Of a stretch of DNA of 19,122 bases, positions 12,653-19,122 are shown in pieces (the first letter of the stretch is position 1; every line of letters starts with the position of its first letter). Made by a program: the position numbers and the translations under genes. Source of the stretch: Candidatus Pacearchaeota archaeon. Its GTDB lineage: Archaea; Nanobdellota; Nanobdellia; Pacearchaeales; GW2011-AR1. The notes under the pieces were generated by a model that saw nothing but the letters and a program-made list of their open reading frames with translations, did not search any database and had not been told where the DNA came from. The stretch spans positions 1 to 19,122 of the forward strand of contig WAQV01000099.1 in assembly GCA_015520065.1 (NCBI GenBank), written 5' to 3'.

Positions 12653-14526
12653 TTTTTTCTTTTACCATGATGCCTTCTTCTTGTTGCAGAATTTTTATTT
12701 TTCCTTATTATAAAATATATTAAAGCAATAATCAAGATTACAATTATTATGTTGGCAAATGTAAAGAATGGAAGAGCTATTTTTGCAGGGCAAGGAATTA
12801 CTGTCTCTCCGTCTTGGCATGACGCAGCAAGTCCTTGAGGATCATAATGCCATCCACTCTCATCTTGAACATATCCTGCATCCTCTCCATAGGATAAAGC
12901 AAAGACATTGTTTGGGTCCCACTGCCAGTTTGCCTTTAAAGAATAGCTTAAGTAGCCATCTTCGCAGTCATCAGTAGTAATTTCTGTATAACTGCATGTT
13001 CCTATCGAGAGAGGTGTTGTATTTACCTCGTTTCCTGTGCATTGAGAAGTATCAACAAGACAGTTGCTTGTGCAGGATACGCTTCCTCCTGCAAACCCAA
13101 AGTCAGTACAACTAATAGAACTTATATTCATTCCATCGCATTGTTCTCCTAAATTAATATCTCCGTCTCCGCAAAATCCACCTGCAGGCAGACCTGTGCA
13201 ACTAGAAACATTAATGATTCCGCTTGAAGTGCAAGATATGCTTCCTGAGCTGTATCCAAAAGTTGTGCAGTCAACTCCTGCTGGAATGTTGGTTCCATCG
13301 CATTGCTCTCCAGGGCTTATAATGCCATCTCCAAGGGTATAATTTACGCTTACATTTGAGCTGTAAGTTGCTTGGCACTCATTAGTCAAAGGTGTCCAAA
13401 CGCACTCGCAATTTACACTGCCATCAGTACAATTAATATTTGCATTGCTTGATTCTATTGTGCTGTCTGCAACTCCACATAAGTCTTGATTGCAAGAACT
13501 TTCATCTCCATATGAAGCGCAAGTAATTATCTCTGAACAGAAAATCCCTGATGAGATGGATATTGATAAATCATTGCTTATTCCTCCTGAAGGCAGTTCT
13601 GGAACCTCAAAATAAAATGCATCTATTGATCCCCACTCTCCATTGCTTGCAGTATCCAAGTCTTCCTGAGTAATTGTCCATTCTGCAACTGCATTGCCAT
13701 CTGCATTAACAGTTCCAGAGATTGTTTTTATTAAATCGCTCTGAATAAGATCTGTTTCATATACCTGAAAAGTAACCTCTGTATTCTCTGCAAGACCAGT
13801 GTTCCTTGATACAAGCAGAACAGTAGTGCTTCCTGGAACTACATTCAAACTGAATATTGCTGTGCTGCCATCCAGAGACCAAAAAGATTCTGTTTCAAGT
13901 GTGCATGTAGAAGAACAACCATCTCCGTCTGCAGTGTTTCCATCATCGCATTCTTCTCCATTTAGTGTTTGAACAATTCCATCTCCGCAATAATAGTTGT
14001 GCTTGCAGCAAAGTTTAACGGCATAATCACTAACATTCCCTAAATGAGCATTTGTATCTGAAGAAAGAGAGATTTCTACAGAGATGTTAAACGGAACATT
14101 GTACTCCTGAGGACAGTCCGAAGTTTGAACTCCTGTACAAACTAAATCTTCATAACAGACGCCCACTGCATATTGGGGCTGAGAGATGTCAGGAATTTCT
14201 GCATGAGCGTTAGTGTCAGAAGACAGACTCAAAACTTTGTTTGTTCCATCGCAATTGGTATTTCCTGAACCGAAATTGCAGCATAACACCCAGCCGTAGT
14301 TGGTTTGCGTTGCATTCTCAGCATGAGCATTTGAAACATCTGACAATCTTAATATGGCATTTCCATTACTTCCTGAACAAGTTGTCTCATCAGTAATCCA
14401 GCATTTATCTTCTGCCATGATAAGAGAAGAAGATAAGATTACTAAAAAAACAACAATCAATCCTTTTAGAGATTTTGCATTTATCATTGTTTCTGATGGA
14501 TTTTTTTTATCGCCAAAACTATCCAT
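12649..14526 (-). CDS. Cysteine-rich secreted protein with N-A-H repeats and a C-terminal anchor
   Basis: About 625 residues. An N-terminal signal segment (LKGLIVVFLVILSSSLIMAE) is followed by three imperfect repeats around LSSDTNAH. A Myxococcus-type cysteine-rich repeat (DUF4215-like, CGDGIVQTLNGEECDDGN) comes next. A central domain (~216-325) has alternating beta strands, and two further ~50-residue cysteine-rich repeats share GDG.I..GEQCDG and SCT. The end is a transmembrane helix (FANIIIVILIIALIYFII) and a basic tail RRRHHGKRKK. Many paired cysteines imply disulfides outside the cell. The frame opens at a GTG (14532), but the ATG at 14526 is preferred; GGGTG precedes it as a possible ribosome site. 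It is coupled by a 4-base overlap to the PKD protein, a likely partner. The function is unknown. Confidence 0.78.
   Translation of the reverse strand: MDSFGDKKNPSETMINAKSLKGLIVVFLVILSSSLIMAEDKCWITDETTCSGSNGNAILRLSDVSNAHAENATQTNYGWVLCCNFGSGNTNCDGTNKVLSLSSDTNAHAEIPDISQPQYAVGVCYEDLVCTGVQTSDCPQEYNVPFNISVEISLSSDTNAHLGNVSDYAVKLCCKHNYYCGDGIVQTLNGEECDDGNTADGDGCSSTCTLETESFWSLDGSTAIFSLNVVPGSTTVLLVSRNTGLAENTEVTFQVYETDLIQSDLIKTISGTVNADGNAVAEWTITQEDLDTASNGEWGSIDAFYFEVPELPSGGISNDLSISISSGIFCSEIITCASYGDESSCNQDLCGVADSTIESSNANINCTDGSVNCECVWTPLTNECQATYSSNVSVNYTLGDGIISPGEQCDGTNIPAGVDCTTFGYSSGSISCTSSGIINVSSCTGLPAGGFCGDGDINLGEQCDGMNISSISCTDFGFAGGSVSCTSNCLVDTSQCTGNEVNTTPLSIGTCSYTEITTDDCEDGYLSYSLKANWQWDPNNVFALSYGEDAGYVQDESGWHYDPQGLAASCQDGETVIPCPAKIALPFFTFANIIIVILIIALIYFIIRKNKNSATRRRHHGKRKK
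13038..13346 (-). repeat. Two tandem cysteine-rich GDG-EQCDG repeats
   Basis: Two copies of about 50 residues: LGDGIISPGEQCDG...DCTTFGYSSGSISCTSS and CGDGDINLGEQCDG...SCTDFGFAGGSVSCTSN, each closing with a CTG motif. They are near relatives of the DUF4215-like repeat further upstream in the same protein. Confidence 0.75.
13993..14352 (-). repeat. Three N-A-H repeats in the cysteine-rich surface protein
   Basis: Protein-level repeats with cores LSDVSNAH, LSSDTNAH and LSSDTNAH, at residues ~68, ~108 and ~161 (numbered from the GTG). Each is followed after 10-20 residues by a strand ending in cysteine (WVLCC, VGVCY, VKLCC). The repeat is visible directly; I do not know a named family for it. 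Confidence 0.75.
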
Positions 14527-14561
14527 TTTCACCCTCTTTTTACTGATGACTATTAATAGAT

Positions 14562-14575
14562 TTTTATATTTAAAA
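14562..14575 (-). promoter_or_regulatory. TATA-like box of the surface-protein operon
   Basis: TTTAAATATAAAAA on the minus strand, centred about 42 bases before the ATG at 14526. It predicts a leader of ~15 bases that carries GAGGGTG, so this operon probably uses a Shine-Dalgarno-like site. Confidence 0.5.
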
Positions 14576-14593
14576 ATACTTTGGTTATTAAAA

Positions 14594-16021
14594 CTATCCT
14601 TTGATTACAACAAGAGGTTTTACTTTTGCAACAAGTCTGCCAATTCCTAATTCATGGGAAACTCTAACAACCTCATCAATATCTTTGTATGCTTCAGGAG
14701 CTTCCTCTGAAAGCCCTTTCCAGCTTCCTGATTTTACTTCAATTCCTTTTTCAGCAAGTTCTTTTTTTACCTGTTCGCCTCTTTTCTGCCTTATCGCCTG
14801 ATGCCTTGACATTACTCTCCCTGCCCCATGTGCTGTTGAGCCAAAAGAGATTTCCTCTGCTTTTTTTGTCCCAACCAAAACATAGCTTGCAGTTCCCATG
14901 CTTCCAGGAATTAAAACAGGCTGTCCCACATTTCTATAGGCTTCAGGAATCTCTTTTCTTCCGGGACCAAAACTTCTTGTAGCGCCTTTTCTCAAAACTA
15001 AAACTTCTTTTTCAACACCATCAATTTCATGTTTTTCAAATTTTGCTATGTTATGGCATACTTCGTAAACAACTTCTGCATTAAAGTCGGGAAAGATTTT
15101 CTTCATTGCTTCTCGCGTCCAGTGAGTTATTAGCTGTTTGTTTGCAAATGCAAAGTTCACTGCAGCAGCCATTGCTCCAAAATACCTCTTTCCAAGTTCA
15201 GAATTTATTGGAGCGTTTACAAGCTCTCTGTCAGGAAGATTTTTTGTCCCGTATTTTGACTCCATTTCTTTTATGTAGTCTGAAGCTACCTGATGGCCCA
15301 AGCCACGAGAACCGCAATGAATCATTATTGTTACTTGCCCTTTTTTTAAGCCAAATGCTTCTGCAACTTTCTCGTCATAAATTTCCTCCACTTTCTGCAC
15401 CTCGAGAAAATGGTTGCCTGCTCCTAAACTTCCTAGCTGCGGAGCCCCTCTTTTTTTTGCCCTGTCACTTACATATTCTGGCTTGGCTTCAGCCATTCTG
15501 CCCTCTTCTTCAAGATGCAAGTAGTCCTCTTTAAAACCATAACCATTATTTACAGCCCATTGCGCGCCTCCAAGCAGAACCTCATTCAGCTCTTTTTCAG
15601 AAAGCTTAATTCTGCCACCTCTTCCAACTCCTGAGGGAATATCTCTGAAAAGCTGAGCAGATATTTGTTTTTCTTTTCCTTGTATGTCCTCTGCTTTAAG
15701 ATTTGTTCTTAAAAGCCTTACAGAGCAATCAATATCGAATCCTACACATCCAGGACTGATTACTCCTTTTTCAATGTCAAAAGCAGCGACTCCTCCAATA
15801 CACATTCCATATCCCTGATGAGCATCAGGCATTGCAATACTTGCTTTAATAATTCCTGGAAGCGTGGCAACATTAGATATCTGTCTAAAAGTGTCATCTC
15901 TCCTCATCTGCTGAATTAAAATGTCACTGGCAAATATTCTTCCTGGTACATTCATATTTCCTTCTTTTTTAATCTCATAGACATTCTCTGATATTTTTCT
16001 TAACTTTACATCATAAACCAT
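14594..16021 (-). CDS. rtcB: RNA-splicing ligase RtcB
   Basis: Joins 2',3'-cyclic phosphate and 5'-OH RNA ends using GTP and Mn2+, completing tRNA splicing and RNA repair. All catalytic residues are found in order: MPDAHQGYG (64-72), D96 and C99 in GFDIDC, H204 in AGNHFLEVQ, H235 in HCGSRGLGHQ, H323 in CHNIAKFE, the RKGATRSFGPGR loop (344-355), and H398, the guanylylation site, in TAHGAG. The length of 475 residues is standard; there is no intein, although some archaeal rtcB genes have one. Near the metal site the usual GGVG.DINCG appears as GCVGFDIDCS, an unusual variation. It lies 84 bases downstream of archease, its activator. No strong TATA box is visible at the usual distance, only a weak one near 16050. 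Confidence 0.97.
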   Translation of the reverse strand: MVYDVKLRKISENVYEIKKEGNMNVPGRIFASDILIQQMRRDDTFRQISNVATLPGIIKASIAMPDAHQGYGMCIGGVAAFDIEKGVISPGCVGFDIDCSVRLLRTNLKAEDIQGKEKQISAQLFRDIPSGVGRGGRIKLSEKELNEVLLGGAQWAVNNGYGFKEDYLHLEEEGRMAEAKPEYVSDRAKKRGAPQLGSLGAGNHFLEVQKVEEIYDEKVAEAFGLKKGQVTIMIHCGSRGLGHQVASDYIKEMESKYGTKNLPDRELVNAPINSELGKRYFGAMAAAVNFAFANKQLITHWTREAMKKIFPDFNAEVVYEVCHNIAKFEKHEIDGVEKEVLVLRKGATRSFGPGRKEIPEAYRNVGQPVLIPGSMGTASYVLVGTKKAEEISFGSTAHGAGRVMSRHQAIRQKRGEQVKKELAEKGIEVKSGSWKGLSEEAPEAYKDIDEVVRVSHELGIGRLVAKVKPLVVIKG

Positions 16022-16105
16022 TTTAATCAGTAATTTGAGAGGTCTTTTGAGTTTAAGTATGTTATGGAAAGGGTTTATTAATCTTTATATCCATTAACTT
16101 AAACA

Positions 16106-16576
16106 TCAAACATCCAATACAACCTGTGCAACCCATTGGTCTTTTTCTTTGTCAAATCCTACAAACATTTCGTTGTAGGTAACTGCCTTTACATGAGTAT
16201 GGATATGGTAATTTTTTGCATCATCTCCAACTGCAATGGCTTTAAGCTTTAATTTTCCATTGTTATTGGTGCAATCTTCAATCTTTATGTCTGCAACATC
16301 TGCAAGAAAGAAGCCCTCAGTGTCAAGCAGAAATAGAAACTCTTCAAGAAAATTATAAAGTAGGTTTTCAAAGTCTTTTCCCTCTACTGAGATGCTCACT
16401 TCTTTACTCTTTTTAATATTGCCATCATACATTGAATAAAACATAGCTATTGCTGAGTTTTTGAAAGCTTCTTCAAGAGTATTGCCAAAAGCCTGAAATT
16501 TAACATCTGCTGTATGTTTCAAAAAAGTGAACTTTTTTTCAAGAGAAGTTTTGTTAGAGTTATTAGTATCTTTCAT
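16106..16576 (-). CDS. Archease, activator of RtcB
   Basis: Small metal-binding protein that promotes RtcB guanylylation and allows multiple turnovers. The 156-residue sequence carries the family signatures: FLKHTADVKFQAFG (18-31) with the metal ligand D24, LLYNFLEEFLFLLD, VKAVTYNEM, and the C-terminal QVVLDV whose Asp155 is the expected final metal ligand. A divergent N-terminal stretch (MKDTNNSNKTSLEKK) is not conserved in the family as I know it. It sits directly upstream of rtcB on the same strand, which supports a shared transcript. A TATA-like box at 16598-16607 is 26 bases before the ATG, consistent with a leaderless start. It diverges from the stalk-protein gene. Confidence 0.95.
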   Translation of the reverse strand: MKDTNNSNKTSLEKKFTFLKHTADVKFQAFGNTLEEAFKNSAIAMFYSMYDGNIKKSKEVSISVEGKDFENLLYNFLEEFLFLLDTEGFFLADVADIKIEDCTNNNGKLKLKAIAVGDDAKNYHIHTHVKAVTYNEMFVGFDKEKDQWVAQVVLDV

Positions 16577-16597
16577 TGATGTAAAAAGATTGCGATA

Positions 16598-16607
16598 TAT
16601 TTAAATA
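16598..16607 (-). promoter_or_regulatory. TATA-like box of archease-rtcB
   Basis: TATTTAAATA centred about 26 bases before the archease ATG at 16576. It faces away from the stalk-gene promoter. Confidence 0.6.
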
Positions 16608-16617
16608 CTGCCTTTAC

Positions 16618-16627
16618 TTTATAAAAA
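16618..16627 (+). promoter_or_regulatory. TATA-like box of the stalk-protein gene
   Basis: TTTATAAAAA centred 31 bases before the ATG at 16653. Confidence 0.5.
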
Positions 16628-16644
16628 AGTCATTAAATAAAAAG

Positions 16645-16652
16645 AAGGTGAG
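16645..16652 (+). promoter_or_regulatory. Shine-Dalgarno-like site of the stalk-protein gene
   Basis: AAGGTGAG lies directly before the ATG at 16653. GGTGA can pair with the archaeal 16S rRNA 3' end (ATCACC). Most genes here lack such a site. Confidence 0.5.
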
Positions 16653-17402
16653 ATGACATCAGGCAAAAAATCCAGAAAAATTCAACTTAATTTCAGCATA
16701 ACTCTTACACAGAGAGTTTTTTACAGCATTATTGCTTTAGGAGTTCTGCTCTTTGTTGCTCTTGGAGCTGGAATTTATGTTTATGCTTACAATTCTGGAG
16801 GTCCTGCATCAACAGTAGGACATACTGCAAAAGAGTTGGATTTAAGCGGAGGAGTTAATGGCGATGCTGTTTTTAACGGCAATGTGGGGATTGGGCTTGC
16901 ATCTGGTTTTTTAGGAAAACTCCATATCCATTCAGGAGCAGATGGAAAGCCTGCTTTGGCAGTTTCAAAAGGTGGAGGAGGAGATACAGAACCTATAGCA
17001 ATATTTTACAAAGACATCTCTCCTGTAGCAGAAGCAATGAGAATTAACAGAAACGGAAATGTTGGCATTGGAACTACAAGCCCAACAGAAAAACTAGAAG
17101 TTGCTGGGAACATCAAAGTTTCTGGAAATGTTCAGGCTTCAGGAACAATTTGTGATGCTAATGGGTGTATTGGAAGTGGTAGCAGCGGAAATACTGGACC
17201 AATATCGACAGGACTTTATGGTTTTTGTAAAATAATATATGATAGTGTAGATACTACTTCTTACTGTACAACATCATATCCTCCTGCAACATGTACTTCA
17301 TATGCAAATGGAATATGTACTTGTCCAAGCGGATATACTCTAATACAACTAACAGGAACTAATGATTGGAGAGGAGGGACAGTTACATGTTACAAAAACT
17401 AG
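16653..17402 (+). CDS. Membrane-anchored stalk-type surface protein with cysteine-rich tip
   Basis: A 249-residue protein. A basic N-terminus (MTSGKKSRKIQLNFS) and one transmembrane helix (~25-46, VFYSIIALGVLLFVALGAGIY) make a signal-anchor with the rest outside. Next come an NSGGPAS linker, glycine-rich beta repeats (DAVFNGNVGIGLASGF; GNVGIGTTSPTEKLEVAGNI; GNVQASGTICDANGC), a glycine/serine hinge, and a tip of ~70 residues with six cysteines (CTTSYPPATCTSYANGICTC) and a final WRGGTVTCYK. The repeats resemble those of fibre and tail-spike proteins with intramolecular-chaperone ends, but no S74 domain is present. The segment to DANGC is nearly the same as in the left-edge gene; the tips differ. 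Likely an adhesin or pseudopilus-like fibre; ligand unknown. The ftsZ gene follows 78 bases on with its own promoter. Confidence 0.78.
   Translation: MTSGKKSRKIQLNFSITLTQRVFYSIIALGVLLFVALGAGIYVYAYNSGGPASTVGHTAKELDLSGGVNGDAVFNGNVGIGLASGFLGKLHIHSGADGKPALAVSKGGGGDTEPIAIFYKDISPVAEAMRINRNGNVGIGTTSPTEKLEVAGNIKVSGNVQASGTICDANGCIGSGSSGNTGPISTGLYGFCKIIYDSVDTTSYCTTSYPPATCTSYANGICTCPSGYTLIQLTGTNDWRGGTVTCYKN
17052..17168 (+). repeat. Stalk module shared with the left-edge gene (copy B)
   Basis: Encodes NGNVGIGTTSPTEKLEVAG...DANGC, with an extra VSGNVQ-type unit relative to copy A. The sequences diverge completely right after DANGC. Confidence 0.8.
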
Positions 17403-17451
17403 TTTCTATATTTAACTCGGGAACTAACCCCTAAACTCAAAAACAATAATT

Positions 17452-17459
17452 CTTATAAA
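17452..17459 (+). promoter_or_regulatory. TATA-like box of ftsZ
   Basis: CTTATAAA centred 25 bases before the ATG at 17481, predicting a leaderless ftsZ mRNA. Confidence 0.6.
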
Positions 17460-17480
17460 CGCTTTAATGCTTGAAAGAAC

Positions 17481-18608
17481 ATGGAAGATGTCTATTCCGG
17501 GAAGGAGTTTCATGACAGAAAAGGAATAGAACATATTTCTACTGGATTATCTCCAGAGGTTAAAGCAGTTGACCAGGAGCTTGAGGAAATATTAAAGAGA
17601 CAGTCAGCAAAAATAAAAGTTGTTGGTATTGGAGGCGGCGGAAACAACTCTTTAAGCAGGATGAGGGAAATAGGAATTAAAGGTGGAGAATTAATTGCAA
17701 TAAACACTGATGCTCAGGATTTACTGTATGCTAATGCTGACCATAAAATTCTGATTGGAAAGGAACTGACTCAAGGGTTAGGAGCTGGAAGCAATCCTCA
17801 AGTGGGACAGGAGGCTGCAAAGGAGTCTGAGGCAGAGATAAAAAAGAAACTTGCAGGAAGCGACATGGTCTTTATTACTTGTGGTTTGGGAGGTGGAACT
17901 GGAACAGGAGCTGCTCCAGTAGTTGCAAAGATTGCGAAAAAACAAGGAGCACTAACAATTGGTATTGTTACTATTCCTTTTACAATTGAAGGCCAGAAAA
18001 GAATAGAGAACGCCATGAACGGGTTGGAAAAAATAGAGTCAGTAGTTGATACTCTTATTGTAATTCCTAACGACAAGCTTTTGGAGCTTGCTCCTGACTT
18101 GCCATTGCATACAGCTTTCAAAATCGCTGACGAAATCTTGACAAACGCTGTAAAAGGAGTTACAGAGCTTGTTACAACATCTGGGCTTGTAAATCTTGAT
18201 TTTGCAGATATAAGGGCTGTTATGGTTAATGGAGGAGTTTCATTAATAGGAATGGGAGAATCTGACACTCAAAACAGGGCCTTGGATGCTGTGGAAAAAG
18301 CAATCCAGAACCCTCTTTTAGATGTGGATATCTCAGATGCAAAAGGAGCGTTGGTGAATGTTATTGGTGGCTCTGATATGAGTCTTGATGAGTGCAAAAC
18401 AATAATCGAAGTTGTCGGAGAGAAATTAAGCCCTGATGCAAAACTCATCTGGGGTGCACAAATATCTCCTGACATGGAAAAATCAATAAGAGTTCTTCTC
18501 ATAGTAACAGGAGTCAAAAGCTCCCAGATTTTAGGGCACAGAGAGCCTCTTGATGAATTAAAGCACAAGGAAATTGAAGAAGAGTTAGGAATAGAGTTTT
18601 TTGAGTGA
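17481..18608 (+). CDS. ftsZ: Cell division protein FtsZ (archaeal FtsZ1-like)
   Basis: Tubulin-like GTPase that forms the division ring. Seen here: KVVGIGGGGNNSLSRM (T1, ~46-61), AINTDAQDL (~73-81), the tubulin signature GGGTGTG (137-143), PNDKLLEL, and the T7 synergy loop NLDFADIRAVM (238-248) with D240 and D243 that complete the active site of the next subunit. The C-terminal domain (GGSDMSLDECKTIIEVV, DMEKSIRVLLIVTGV) is complete. The ~45-residue N-terminal extension before T1 is typical of archaeal FtsZ1, and the C-terminal GIEFFE recalls the conserved FtsZ1 tail. The 375-residue length is normal. The secE gene follows on the same strand after a divergent small gene; ftsZ-secE linkage is common in archaea. 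Confidence 0.97.
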   Translation: MEDVYSGKEFHDRKGIEHISTGLSPEVKAVDQELEEILKRQSAKIKVVGIGGGGNNSLSRMREIGIKGGELIAINTDAQDLLYANADHKILIGKELTQGLGAGSNPQVGQEAAKESEAEIKKKLAGSDMVFITCGLGGGTGTGAAPVVAKIAKKQGALTIGIVTIPFTIEGQKRIENAMNGLEKIESVVDTLIVIPNDKLLELAPDLPLHTAFKIADEILTNAVKGVTELVTTSGLVNLDFADIRAVMVNGGVSLIGMGESDTQNRALDAVEKAIQNPLLDVDISDAKGALVNVIGGSDMSLDECKTIIEVVGEKLSPDAKLIWGAQISPDMEKSIRVLLIVTGVKSSQILGHREPLDELKHKEIEEELGIEFFE

Positions 18609-18635
18609 GGCTTTCAAGTATATAAAAAGAAATCT

Positions 18636-18863
18636 TTAATAATTATTCTCCTTAAAGAACCTATAATCTCCAAGGTGATATCCTTTTATTCCATTATAAA
18701 AGCTGCTTACTTGTTTTTCGTGTTCTTGCCAGAAATTTCCTCCAAAGGTATAAGAACTAGACACATACCTCTCAGGATTTAGTTTCTCAGGATTTACATA
18801 CCTGTCAGTATTTGATTGCAAACCTGCATTGTAACCTATGTCGTATCCGTTAAAAATATACAT
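18636..18863 (-). CDS. 75-residue tyrosine-rich orphan protein
   Basis: A small protein (MYIFNGYDIGYNAGLQSN...) rich in Tyr, Asn and Gly, with a GYDIGYNAG motif, a PEKLNPERYVSSSYTFGGNFW middle that looks extended, and a FFKENNY end. There is no signal peptide or membrane helix. I do not recognise a family. Support for a real gene is the TATA-like box at 18884-18896, 27 bases before the ATG, and the fit in the gap between ftsZ and secE on the opposite strand. Being inserted in a normally tight ftsZ-secE pair suggests lineage-specific gain. Confidence 0.55.
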   Translation of the reverse strand: MYIFNGYDIGYNAGLQSNTDRYVNPEKLNPERYVSSSYTFGGNFWQEHEKQVSSFYNGIKGYHLGDYRFFKENNY

Positions 18864-18883
18864 GCAAATTTCTATCTTAGGTG

Positions 18884-18896
18884 AAATTTAAATTTT
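18884..18896 (-). promoter_or_regulatory. TATA-like box of the 75-residue orphan gene
   Basis: AT-rich stretch AAAATTTAAATTT on the minus strand, centred 27 bases before the ATG at 18863. Confidence 0.5.
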
Positions 18897-18928
18897 TTGA
18901 TTGTTGGCAGATTCCCAAGATTTTTCAC

Positions 18929-18943
18929 TCTGTTTAAAACAGA
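18929..18943. promoter_or_regulatory. Perfect palindrome TCTGTTT-A-AAACAGA
   Basis: Seven-base arms around one base, between the divergent promoters of the orphan gene and secE, about 41 bases before the secE ATG. The core CTGTT...AACAG is also found at 2251-2264. Possible regulator site. Confidence 0.4.
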
Positions 18944-18950
18944 ATCCCTA

Positions 18951-18960
18951 AATTTTAAAA
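18951..18960 (+). promoter_or_regulatory. TATA-like box of secE
   Basis: AATTTTAAAA centred about 28 bases before the ATG at 18984. Confidence 0.45.
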
Positions 18961-18983
18961 ACTCCTTTATTTTTAGATAATTC

Positions 18984-19122
18984 ATGGTAATAAATTTCAA
19001 AGAGCAAATCGGCAAGGCAAAATCTTTTTTAATGAAATGCAAAAGAGTCTGGTTAGTGCTTAAAAAACCTACAAGAAAAGAATTTGAGATGATTACAAAA
19101 GTGTCTGCAGTAGGAATATTAA
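18984..19122 (+). CDS. secE: SecE/Sec61-gamma translocon subunit, 3' partial
   Basis: The first 46 codons of a gene that runs off the right edge. The sequence FLMKCKRVWLVLKKPTRKEFEMITKVSAVGIL matches the archaeal SecE/Sec61-gamma pattern: an amphipathic helix with CKRV..L.KKPT..EF, then the start of the single membrane helix. SecE clamps the SecY channel halves together and is essential for export, including of the surface proteins here. In many archaea secE is followed by spt5 and ribosomal proteins; that part is outside the window. Confidence 0.9.
   Translation, partial: MVINFKEQIGKAKSFLMKCKRVWLVLKKPTRKEFEMITKVSAVGIL

Noticed and set aside
15106..15534. 142-residue plus-strand frame opposite rtcB
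   Set aside because: Leu/Ser/Gln-rich sequence antisense to strongly conserved RtcB codons, with no promoter; a shadow frame.
17041..17400. Peptidase S74 self-cleaving chaperone domain at the end of the stalk protein
   Set aside because: The stalk repeats recall such proteins, but the C-terminus is a short cysteine-rich tip with no room for the S74 domain.
17798..18268. 156-residue minus-strand frame opposite ftsZ
   Set aside because: Low-complexity Ser/Thr/Ile-rich translation of the ftsZ complement; no start signals.
1..19122. CRISPR array, insertion sequence or rRNA gene
   Set aside because: No regularly spaced direct repeats, transposase or rRNA-like sequence was found on either strand.

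Overview
The window reads as a stretch of archaeal chromosome, most likely from a DPANN lineage of the Woesearchaeota/Pacearchaeota kind; the rank is an inference. It is AT-rich and densely coded, with no gene-free stretch over 300 bases. Archaeal markers are ribosomal protein uS15, an archaeal RecJ-like DHH nuclease, class I CCA-adding enzyme, Bud32, RtcB with archease, a TrmB regulator, an A22 presenilin-like protease, FtsZ beside SecE, and a tRNA-Gln(UUG) without encoded CCA. Most genes have a TATA-like box about 24-30 bases before the start codon, which points to leaderless mRNAs. Two secreted or anchored proteins instead carry a GGTG(A) Shine-Dalgarno-like motif just before the ATG.

Layout. 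1-435: 3' part of a stalk-type surface protein, cut by the window edge. 462-2212 (-): uS15 then RecJ-like nuclease. 2326-3117 (+): MinD/ParA ATPase. 3185-3257: tRNA-Gln. 3317-3849 (+): toxin-antitoxin pair with a striking palindromic operator. 3871-4491 (-): Bud32. 4633-5553 (+): presenilin-like protease, whose tail overlaps that of a convergent small Sm-like protein (5538-5873, -). 5999-6953 (+): TrmB-type regulator and a 56-residue downstream protein. 6960-9837 (-): Era-like GTPase, DUF2073-type protein, Zn-ribbon protein, CCA-adding enzyme. 9872-14526 (-): two large secreted, C-terminally anchored proteins with a 4-base start/stop overlap. 14594-16576 (-): archease and RtcB. 16653-17402 (+): a second, complete stalk protein paralogous to the one at the left edge. 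17481-18608 (+): FtsZ. 18636-18863 (-): 75-residue orphan. 18984-end (+): start of SecE.

Three themes run through it. RNA maturation: RtcB and archease join tRNA exons or repair RNA, CCA-adding enzyme completes the tRNA 3' end, and Bud32 belongs to the KEOPS t6A pathway. Cell surface: two stalk paralogs share an anchor and repeat module but differ in their cysteine-rich tips, and a two-gene operon encodes large cysteine-rich ectodomain proteins. Core housekeeping: FtsZ, SecE, uS15 and RecJ. The least explained parts are the stalk/tip family, the N-A-H repeat protein and its PKD partner, the GTPase-DUF2073-Zn-ribbon trio, and two small orphan genes (56 and 75 residues).
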